Program-made: the position numbers and the translations under genes
NCBI GenBank assembly: GCA_964549975.1
Contig: CAZJWM010000034.1
Span: 1 to 19,327 of the forward strand
DNA length: 19,327 bases
Source: UBA3263 sp964549975
Lineage (GTDB): Bacteria; Bacteroidota; Bacteroidia; Bacteroidales; Muribaculaceae
Direction: 5' to 3'
The notes under the pieces: generated by a model
The model's database searches: none
What the model saw: the letters and a program-made list of their open reading frames with translations, nothing else
Told to the model about the DNA's origin: nothing
Shown: positions 7,050 through 12,668 of the stretch, piece by piece
Numbering within the stretch: position 1 is the first letter of the stretch
How the letters are laid out: every line of letters starts with the position of its first letter

Positions 7050-7805
7050 TTACTCCACGTTGAGGTTGGAATTGAGGCGCTGACGCACCACTTCATACAT
7101 CATAACGCCGGCGGCCACCGACACGTTCAGTGAGCCGATCTGGCCGAACATGGGGATGGATGCTCCGGCATCGGTGAGTTTCAACACCTCCGGGGAGATG
7201 CCCACGTCTTCGGCGCCCATCACCAGCGCCACGGGCGTGGTGTAGTCGATTTGAGTGTAGGGAGTGGAGGCCTTTTCGGTGACGGCCACCACCTTGTAGC
7301 CGTTGTCTTTGAGAAACTTCACGGCCAGGGCTGCCGAGCGCTCGCGGCACACCGGCAGGTGGAGCAGGGCTCCGGCGGAGGTCTTCACGGCGTCGCCGCC
7401 CACGCTCACGCTGCCATGCTCGGGGATGACAATGGCGTCGGCGCCGACACATTCGGCCGTGCGGGCTATGGCGCCGAAGTTGCGCACGTCGGTCAGCCCG
7501 TCGAGCACGATGATGAAGGGCAGGCGGCCCTCCTCATAGAGCGCCGGCACCAGGTAGTCGAGGCGATGATAGGTGACGGCGCTCAACACGGCCACCACGC
7601 CCTGATGGTTTTTGCGGGTGATGCGGTCGATGGTCTGCACGGGCACGCGGCGCGTCACCACGCGGTGGGCCTTGATCAGTTGCAGCAATTCGCCGACGAG
7701 GTCGCCTTGCAAATCTTTGCGTATGAGGACTTTGTCGATGTCGCGACCGGCTTGGATGGCTTCCATCACGGCACGTATGCCAAAAATATATTCAGATTTG
7801 TCCAT
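7050..7805 (-). CDS. rlmB: 23S rRNA (guanosine-2'-O-)-methyltransferase RlmB-like (TrmH/SpoU family)
   Basis: This 251-residue protein begins with a small L30e-like substrate-binding domain (about 1-75) and is followed by a SPOUT methyltransferase domain. SpoU motif 1 is LDGLTDVRNFGAIARTAE (Asn109, Arg115), motif 2 is LVMGAEDVGIS (Glu199) and motif 3 is IPMFGQIGSLNVSVAAGVMM (Ser225, Asn227). These form the knotted S-adenosylmethionine site. E. coli RlmB methylates G2251 of 23S rRNA; RlmB and the related TrmH-family enzymes are hard to separate by eye, so the exact target is inferred. It heads a minus-strand operon and has its own promoter at 7831-7861. Confidence 0.9.
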   Translation of the reverse strand: MDKSEYIFGIRAVMEAIQAGRDIDKVLIRKDLQGDLVGELLQLIKAHRVVTRRVPVQTIDRITRKNHQGVVAVLSAVTYHRLDYLVPALYEEGRLPFIIVLDGLTDVRNFGAIARTAECVGADAIVIPEHGSVSVGGDAVKTSAGALLHLPVCRERSAALAVKFLKDNGYKVVAVTEKASTPYTQIDYTTPVALVMGAEDVGISPEVLKLTDAGASIPMFGQIGSLNVSVAAGVMMYEVVRQRLNSNLNVE

Positions 7806-7830
7806 AAGTTACTACTCCGTTTTTACCCCA

Positions 7831-7861
7831 CAAATTTACGAAAAATAGCTCACACCTGCAA
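7831..7861 (-). promoter_or_regulatory. Promoter of the rlmB operon
   Basis: On the minus strand TAAATTTG occupies 7838-7831 and TTG occupies 7861-7859, with a 20-base spacer. Transcription would begin near 7827, giving a leader of about 22 nt before the rlmB ATG at 7805. Confidence 0.6.
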
Positions 7862-7886
7862 CCCGCCCACCGAAATAGCAAAAATC

Positions 7887-7922
7887 TTGATAGAAAATTG
7901 CATCAGACGCAATTTTTATCAA
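7887..7922. promoter_or_regulatory. Long inverted repeat upstream of abiEi, probable AbiEi operator
   Basis: TTGATAGAAAATTGC (7887-7901) and GCAATTTTTATCAA (7909-7922) are reverse complements over 14 bp with one bulged G (7893) and a seven-base centre (ATCAGAC). It ends 10 bases before the -7 box of abiEi and covers the expected -33 position. AbiEi antitoxins are known to repress their own operon by binding inverted repeats in the promoter, so this is the natural operator candidate. Confidence 0.7.
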
Positions 7923-7932
7923 AAATTTTTAC

Positions 7933-7940
7933 TACATTTG
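7933..7940 (+). promoter_or_regulatory. -7 box of the abiE operon
   Basis: TACATTTG at 7933-7940 matches TAnnTTTG exactly and ends five bases before the ATG at 7946. No good -33 TTTG is found 18-21 bases upstream; that position lies inside the inverted repeat. A transcript starting 4-7 bases after the box would be leaderless or nearly so. Confidence 0.55.
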
Positions 7941-7945
7941 CGGCG

Positions 7946-8581
7946 ATGGAACTGCAAGATTTCAGAAATATACCTGTGCGCACGAGCGATTTCGGCGATG
8001 TTTATCCACATTGCCGGGAGATTCCGAACAAGGTGTTTCGCCTTGAGCGGGATGGAATGATTGTGCGCCTGAAGAGGGGCCTCTATGTGGTGTCGCCAAA
8101 GGTGAGCGGCCGGATGCTGTCGACCTTCCTTGTGGCCAATCATCTGACCGAGAAGCCCTCCTACGTGTCGATGCAAAGCGCTTTGCGTCACTATGGGCTG
8201 ATTCCGGAGGCGGTGTATGCCACTACGTCTGTTACGCTCGGAGCCGCCAAGGTTTTCGAAAACCGATTGGGCACGTTCAGCTACGTTCATGCCGATGCCG
8301 ACTACTATCCCATTGGCATTACCGTTGGCGAGGAGGCGGGTGTGAACTATCTGATAGCCACACCGGAGAAGGCTCTGTGTGATTTGGTGGCGTTTACGCC
8401 CCGGCTGAATTTGCGCTACCTTTCTGAGGTTAGACGATTTCTTCAGGAGGATTTGCGGCTTGATATGGAGCTGTTTCATCAAATGAATGTAGATGCCTTT
8501 CGGCTCTGTGCGGCCCTGTCGCGCAAGAAGCCGATGCTGCGCCAAATAATCAAACTTATGGAGAATGGAAACGATATTTGA
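7946..8581 (+). CDS. abiEi: AbiEi-family antitoxin / transcriptional autoregulator
   Basis: This 211-residue protein has an N-terminal winged-helix region ending FRLERDGMIVRLKRGLYVV (about residues 31-49), the hallmark of AbiEi-type antitoxins. The conserved SYVSMQSALRHYGLIPE (about 72-88) and ATPEKALCDLV blocks follow. AbiEi binds promoter DNA and represses its operon, and it counteracts the AbiEii nucleotidyltransferase without forming a stable complex (type IV system). I chose the ATG at 7946 rather than 7898 because the -7 box lies at 7933-7940 and because the family starts near this point. The stop overlaps abiEii by 17 bases. Base composition is more AT-rich than the neighbouring operons, consistent with acquisition by transfer. 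Confidence 0.88.
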   Translation: MELQDFRNIPVRTSDFGDVYPHCREIPNKVFRLERDGMIVRLKRGLYVVSPKVSGRMLSTFLVANHLTEKPSYVSMQSALRHYGLIPEAVYATTSVTLGAAKVFENRLGTFSYVHADADYYPIGITVGEEAGVNYLIATPEKALCDLVAFTPRLNLRYLSEVRRFLQEDLRLDMELFHQMNVDAFRLCAALSRKKPMLRQIIKLMENGNDI

Positions 8582-9392
8582 TCAGATGCTGCAGCGCTAC
8601 GACCTATCCACTCCCACGGCCAAGCGCAATGCCACGTATGAGGTGATGCAGCAAGTGGCACTTGCCGGACTTGAACGCGGCGGATTTTTTAAGCATGCTG
8701 CGTTTTATGGCGGCACGTGTTTGCGTATATTCCATGATTTACAGAGATTTAGCGAGGATATGGACTTTACGTTGTTGCAGCCGATGTCGGATTTTAAGCT
8801 TGAAGACTATTTCCAGCCGATAGTGGATGAGTTTAAGGCCTCTGGGCGAGATGTGACCATCTCCAAAAAGAACAAGTCGGAATTGTCGAAGGTAGAGTCG
8901 GCATTTTTGAAAGAGGATACCGGGGTTTACAACATTGCATTTCAGACGGAAAAGAGCATAAAGGTGAAGATTGAGGTTGACGTTTGTCCGCCAACGAATT
9001 TCGGCACGGAGATGAACCTACTGCTATGGCCGCGTTCGTTTATGACGCGATGCGTTGGTTTGTCAGACCTGTTTGCCGGCAAGATGCATGCGTTGATATT
9101 CCGCAAGTGGGGTAGTCGAGTGAAGGGGCGTGATTGGTATGACTTTGAGTGGTATGTGCGTCATGGAGTGCCCCTGAATTTCAAGCACTTTTGTGAGCGA
9201 GCTCACGACTTCAACGGGCTCACACCAACACTTGACGAGTTTTATGCTTTGCTCAAGGAACGTTTGGCCTCAACGGATATGGCTATGGTGAAGCGCGATG
9301 TGCTTCCGTTTGTCAAATCGGCCGCCGATTTGGAAATATGGTCGAATGACTATTTTTTGAGATTAGTTGGGATGATGAGAGTGGAAGAGTGA
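8565..9392 (+). CDS. abiEii: AbiEii-family nucleotidyltransferase toxin
   Basis: This 275-residue protein carries the nucleotidyltransferase core of the AbiEii/DUF1814 family. Gly49-Gly50 in FYGGTCLRIF is followed by the metal-binding pair Asp65/Asp67 in SEDMDFTL, KIEVDV (135-140), LFAGKMHAL (Lys173) and KGRDWYDFEWYV (187-198). AbiEii toxins use nucleotides to cause reversible growth arrest, giving abortive infection after phage attack; some relatives modify tRNA acceptor ends, but the target of this one is unknown. All core motifs look intact, so the toxin should be active. It is translated from a start 17 bases inside abiEi, which favours antitoxin-first synthesis. Confidence 0.9.
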   Translation: METIFDQMLQRYDLSTPTAKRNATYEVMQQVALAGLERGGFFKHAAFYGGTCLRIFHDLQRFSEDMDFTLLQPMSDFKLEDYFQPIVDEFKASGRDVTISKKNKSELSKVESAFLKEDTGVYNIAFQTEKSIKVKIEVDVCPPTNFGTEMNLLLWPRSFMTRCVGLSDLFAGKMHALIFRKWGSRVKGRDWYDFEWYVRHGVPLNFKHFCERAHDFNGLTPTLDEFYALLKERLASTDMAMVKRDVLPFVKSAADLEIWSNDYFLRLVGMMRVEE

Positions 9393-9405
9393 GAGGGGTG
9401 TAAAA

Positions 9406-9449
9406 AGGGGCGAGCCGGCGGGGCCGGCTCGCGAGGGGTGTGTGTTTTT
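9406..9449. terminator. Bidirectional terminator between abiEii and the LRR gene
   Basis: GCGAGCCGGC (9410-9419), loop GGG and GCCGGCTCGC (9423-9432) form a perfect 10-bp stem. On the plus strand a T5 run (9445-9449) follows after a G/T-rich spacer. On the minus strand the hairpin is followed by CCC and then T5 (plus A at 9402-9406). It therefore can end both the abiE operon and the convergent LRR gene. Confidence 0.75.
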
Positions 9450-9463
9450 CAGTATGTGTGGGA

Positions 9464-10525
9464 TTAGAAATTCATTTCAGAGGCAACTTGTTGGATGTTG
9501 CGCGAGCCGATGGTTCGGAAATCGGTGATGAGGTTGTTGCGACAGTTGACGTAGCGGAGCGATTCGTCGTAGGTCACGGAGAGCATTTGCAGTTGGTTGT
9601 TGTTGCACACGAGGCGTTGTAGGAAGCTGAAGTTGTCGAGTGAGAGCTCTGTGAGGTCGTTGTAGGAGCAGTCGACGTATTGCAGCAACGGGCAGTCGGC
9701 GATTTGCAGCGAGGTGAGGTCGTTGTAGGAGCAGACCACGTCGACCAGCGTCGGGCAGTCGCGCACCAGCAGCGAGGTGAGCGCGTTGTTGCTGCAAAGA
9801 AGCGTGCCCAGCGAGGGTAGGGAGCTGATCACCAATTGCTGCATTTGGTTGCTGTCGATGTTGAGGTTGGTCAGCGATGTGACGCCCACGAGGGTGAGTT
9901 GGCGCAGGCGATTGTAGCCGGCGTAGAGAGTGCGCAGGGCAGTGCAGCCGCTCACGTCGAGGCTCTCCATGGAGCAGGCTTGCACGTTGAGGGTGACGAG
10001 TTGCGAGGAGTTGGCGGCAGAAAATTCCACAAAGTGGTTGTGGGAGGCGTTGAGCGTTTGCAGTAGGGGCGTGTCGGTGAGGTTGATGTCTATCAGGCGG
10101 TTGCGGTAGATGTTGAGCGAGCGCAGGGCGGTGCAGTTGGTCAGGGTGGCCGCGGTGAGTTTGTTGTTGTTGGCGCGGACGGAGGTGAGGGCGGCGTCGC
10201 CGGTGAAGTCCACCGAGGTCAAAGCGTTGTGGCTCACGTTGACGGCCTCCAAGGCGGTGAATCCGCTCAGGTCGAGGGGCCCGGCCAGACGGCGGTCGCT
10301 CCAGTCGATGGCGGAGACGTGTGGACCAACAAGTGTGACGCCCTCCCATGTGGAGGGGTCTTGCAGATTGGTGATTTTCAGCACTTGGGCATTGCTTTTG
10401 CCGCTTTCGGCCGAGGGAGCCGAAAGGAAAGATTGCAGCTTTTGCAGCTCTGTGGCCACGAGGGTTTGGGCGTTGCCGTAGGCCAGGGCGCCGAGGCCCG
10501 CAGCCATGACGAGAAACTTTTTCAT
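9464..10525 (-). CDS. Secreted leucine-rich repeat protein with exact 21-residue period
   Basis: From the ATG at 10525 this is a 353-residue protein. A signal peptide, MKKFLVMAAGLGALAYGNAQ, is followed by a region of about 65 residues and then twelve leucine-rich repeats. The conserved repeat Asn falls at 100, 121, 142, 163, 205, 226, 247, 268, 289, 310 and 331, spaced exactly 21 with no insertion or deletion; position 184 has Cys instead. Cys recurs at 244, 265, 286, 307 and 328 as an internal ladder. LRR domains of this kind bind proteins or glycans at the cell surface; the ligand is unknown. The upstream in-frame ATG at 10585 is rejected because the signal peptide starts at 10525. No consensus promoter was found. 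Confidence 0.85.
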   Translation of the reverse strand: MKKFLVMAAGLGALAYGNAQTLVATELQKLQSFLSAPSAESGKSNAQVLKITNLQDPSTWEGVTLVGPHVSAIDWSDRRLAGPLDLSGFTALEAVNVSHNALTSVDFTGDAALTSVRANNNKLTAATLTNCTALRSLNIYRNRLIDINLTDTPLLQTLNASHNHFVEFSAANSSQLVTLNVQACSMESLDVSGCTALRTLYAGYNRLRQLTLVGVTSLTNLNIDSNQMQQLVISSLPSLGTLLCSNNALTSLLVRDCPTLVDVVCSYNDLTSLQIADCPLLQYVDCSYNDLTELSLDNFSFLQRLVCNNNQLQMLSVTYDESLRYVNCRNNLITDFRTIGSRNIQQVASEMNF

Positions 10526-10599
10526 AGGGAAGTTACTTGTGTGTCTGACAGTGAGTGTGTGAGTGCGTGTTGATTTGACAATCAAACGCCACTCCCCTC

Positions 10600-10624
10600 A
10601 AAAAAGTTCACCGGGCCGGCCCGG
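10600..10624 (-). terminator. Palindromic terminator after the DMT transporter gene
   Basis: CCGGGCCGGCCCGG (10611-10624) is a perfect 14-bp palindrome. Read on the minus strand it is followed after TGAAC by six T (10605-10600). It lies about 120 bases past the transporter stop, beyond the repeat arrays, and separates that gene from the LRR gene. Confidence 0.65.
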
Positions 10625-10630
10625 AAAATA

Positions 10631-10675
10631 GGGTCTTTAAGGACTTTAGGGGCCTTAAAGACCTTAAGGACTTTT
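10631..10675. repeat. Degenerate nonamer array, five units
   Basis: The 45 bases divide into five 9-mers: GGGTCTTTA, AGGACTTTA, GGGGCCTTA, AAGACCTTA and AGGACTTTT. The same stretch also holds a perfect inverted repeat, GGTCTTTAAGG (10632-10642) with CCTTAAAGACC (10653-10663), and a direct repeat TTAAGGACTTT (10638-10648 and 10665-10675). Confidence 0.75.
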
Positions 10676-10679
10676 AATT

Positions 10680-10742
10680 ATAAACTCTAAACTTTAGACT
10701 CTCAACTCTCGACTTTCAATTTTCAATTATCAATTTTCAATT
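10680..10742. repeat. Heptamer tandem array, nine units, ending in the stop codon of the DMT gene
   Basis: The 63 bases split exactly into nine 7-mers: ATAAACT, CTAAACT, TTAGACT, CTCAACT, CTCGACT, TTCAATT, TTCAATT, ATCAATT and TTCAATT. The array decays with distance from the gene. Its last base is the final A of the transporter's TGA stop on the minus strand (10744-10742). Read in the sense of that gene the units are AATTGAA-type, the same unit as the array after the esterase gene. Confidence 0.85.
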
Positions 10743-11853
10743 CAGAAGAGCCGGCCGCGGCGGGCAATGCGGCGCGAGAGTTGGTTGCCGAGGGCCACGC
10801 CGCCGATGGTGATGATTGAGCCGGTGAGGCCCATGGGGGTGATGGCTTCGTGGAGAATGAGGGCGCCGCCAATCATCGTGACGATGGGTTGGNNNNNNNN
10901 NNNNNNNNNNNNNNNNNNNNNNNNNNNNNNNNNNNNNNNNNNNNNNNNNNNNNNNNNNNNNNNNNNNNNNNNNNNNNNNNNNNNNNNNNNNNGGTGATGG
11001 CTTCGTGGAGAATGAGGGCGCCGCCAATCATCGTGACGATGGGTTGGAAATAGAGGTAGGTGCCAGATTTGATGGCGCCCATTTTGCCCACCACCCAGGC
11101 CCACAGCGCGAAGCACACCGTGGAGGCCAATACGCCGAGAAACAGGAAGTTGCCCATCACCACCGGTTGCAGAAGCCGCTCGGCGTGGAAGGGAGTGTGG
11201 TCGAAGGCCAGGAAGGGGATGGAGGTCACCAGCCCGTAGAAAAATGTTTTGCGGGTGATGGCTATGGCTGAGTAGATGGGGTTGAGTTTGCGGAGAAGCA
11301 GCGAGTAGAGGCTCCAGCAGATGGCCGACATCAGCGCCAGGAAGTCGCCCAGCAGGTGGAGTCCGGCCGAGGAGTTGGCGTCGGCGGCAGAGTGTTCGGC
11401 GCCGCCAATCACTATAAGGCTTACGCCGGCAAAGGCCACAATCGAGCCGATGACCACCCCGGCATTTGGTCGCTCCGAGCGATAGAGCACGCCCACCAGC
11501 AGGGCCGTGATGAGCGGCGTGGTGCACGTGATGAGCGACACGTTGGTGCTGGAGGTGTAGAGCAGCGAGGCGTTTTCGGTGATGAAATAGACCGAGCCGC
11601 CGCAGACGCCGCTCAGCAGAAACAAAAGTTCATGCTGAAGCGAATGGGCGCGCAGCGAGCCGCGGCTCATCAAGAGCAGCAACACGTAGGCAATGAGGCA
11701 GCGGCCCACATAGACCTGCACAGGCGAGAAGCCGTTGTCGAGCAGCACTTTTGACCCGGCAAACGACATGCCCCAGAAGATGATGGTCAGTGTGGCGGCC
11801 AAATGCACCCAGGCCGATGCGGAACCTCGGCGAGAAATTTTGAAACTTGTCAT
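10742..11853 (-). CDS. EamA/DMT superfamily transporter (interrupted only by an assembly gap)
   Basis: The N-terminal part starts at the ATG at 11853 (MTSFKISRRGSASAWVHLAA) and carries EamA features such as TLTIIFWGMSFAGSKVLL and a second repeat from LLGDFLALMSAICWSLYSLL. At 10892-10993 it meets 100 N flanked by the same 55 bp on both sides. The C-terminal end (PMGLTGSIITIGGVALGNQL, ending RGRLF) is in another frame. Removing the N run and one 55-bp copy leaves 957 bases, an uninterrupted 318-residue, ten-helix protein of normal DMT length. The gene is therefore very probably intact in the organism. DMT proteins export amino acids or other metabolites; the substrate is unknown. The alternative ATG at 11871 would add six residues. 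Confidence 0.85.
10838..10892. repeat. 55-bp exact duplicate, copy 1 (left contig end)
   Basis: Identical to 10993-11047, base for base, and directly abuts the N run. It is most simply the overlapping end of two contigs that were scaffolded rather than merged. Confidence 0.95.
10893..10992. other. Assembly gap of exactly 100 N
   Basis: One hundred undetermined bases, the usual placeholder for a gap of unknown size. The flanking 55-bp duplicate indicates that no real sequence is missing. Confidence 0.98.
10993..11047. repeat. 55-bp exact duplicate, copy 2 (right contig end)
   Basis: Second copy of the 55 bases at 10838-10892, immediately after the N run. Both copies encode the same transporter segment (around PIVTMIGGALILHEAIT). 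Confidence 0.95.
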
Positions 11854-11879
11854 AAAAAGTTTTTGCGGCAATCTTAGTG

Positions 11880-11909
11880 CAAATTTACGCTAAAGTTTTC
11901 ATTTCTCAA
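11880..11909 (-). promoter_or_regulatory. Promoter of the DMT transporter gene
   Basis: On the minus strand TAAATTTG occupies 11887-11880 and TTG occupies 11909-11907, with a 19-base spacer. The predicted start near 11876 leaves a leader of about 22 nt before the ATG at 11853. This supports 11853 over the ATG at 11871. Confidence 0.6.
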
Positions 11910-11919
11910 TAAAAAACGA

Positions 11920-11927
11920 TATATTTG
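11920..11927 (+). promoter_or_regulatory. -7 box of the OmpA-lipoprotein / S41 / mfd / esterase operon
   Basis: TATATTTG at 11920-11927 matches TAnnTTTG. Only a weak T-rich -33 region (around 11896-11899) is visible. Transcription near 11931 would give a leader of about 36 nt before the ATG at 11967. Confidence 0.5.
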
Positions 11928-11966
11928 CAGAGCAAAAATCTCTAACTTATAAAATCAACAAATCTA

Positions 11967-12665
11967 ATGAAAGTATCTAAAGTATTGTGCATCAGCGCAC
12001 TCGCCGGTGCGATGCTGTTGAGCAGCTGTTCGTCGATGACCAATCTCGGCAAAGGCGCCGCAATTGGCGGCACCGGCGGTGCTGCACTTGGTGCCGGTGT
12101 GGGCGCTCTGATTAACGGCGGCAAAGGTGCTGCCATTGGTGCTGCTGTTGGTGCCGCAGTTGGCGCCGGTGCCGGTATGATCATCGGTAAGAAGATGGAC
12201 AACCAGGCCAAACAGCTTGCCGCCATCGAAAATGCACAGGTAGAAACCACCACCGATGCCAACGGTCTGCAGGCCATCAAGGTGACCTTCAGCGGAGGTA
12301 TCCTCTTCCCCACCAACGGCTCTACCCTCACTGCAGCCGCTCGCACCGACCTGAGCGAATTTGCCACCTCGCTGCAGCAGAACCCCGAAACCAACGTGCA
12401 GGTCTATGGCTACACCGACAACGTGGGCACTCAGGCCGCCAACGAAAAGGTGAGCACTGCTCGCGCAGACGCCGTTAAGACCTATCTGCAGAGCTGCGGC
12501 GTGAGCACAAGCCGCATTGAGGCTCAGGGCCTGCCCATGACCAACTACGTGGCCAGCAACGACACCGAAGAGGGTCGTGCCCAGAATCGTCGCGTGGAAA
12601 TCTACATTTCCGCCAACGAAACCATGATTCAGCAGGCTGAAGCCGAAGCTGCCGCTCAGAAATAA
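11967..12665 (+). CDS. OmpA-family glycine-zipper lipoprotein
   Basis: This 232-residue protein has a lipoprotein signal with lipobox LSSC (Cys21). A glycine-zipper region rich in GAAIG/GAAVG repeats follows (about 29-74). The C-terminal OmpA domain (about 105-215) carries the peptidoglycan-contact residues Asp151 (GYTDNVG) and Arg166 (STARADAV), spaced 15 apart as in known OmpA domains, and ends NRRVEIYI. It should anchor the outer membrane to peptidoglycan through diaminopimelate binding. The glycine zipper may insert in or associate with membrane. Biased codons suggest high expression. The gene ends in tandem stops (TAATAA), with the next ATG three bases after the first. Confidence 0.92.
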   Translation: MKVSKVLCISALAGAMLLSSCSSMTNLGKGAAIGGTGGAALGAGVGALINGGKGAAIGAAVGAAVGAGAGMIIGKKMDNQAKQLAAIENAQVETTTDANGLQAIKVTFSGGILFPTNGSTLTAAARTDLSEFATSLQQNPETNVQVYGYTDNVGTQAANEKVSTARADAVKTYLQSCGVSTSRIEAQGLPMTNYVASNDTEEGRAQNRRVEIYISANETMIQQAEAEAAAQK

Positions 12666-12668
12666 TAA

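Noticed and set aside
10526..10599. Promoter for the LRR gene
   Set aside because: No TAnnTTTG box was found on the minus strand in the region before the ATG at 10525; the G/T-rich stretch there fits no known signal.
10838..11047. Genuine tandem duplication or frameshifted pseudogene in the DMT transporter
   Set aside because: The copies flank exactly 100 N and collapsing them restores a full-length frame, so an assembly artefact explains everything.
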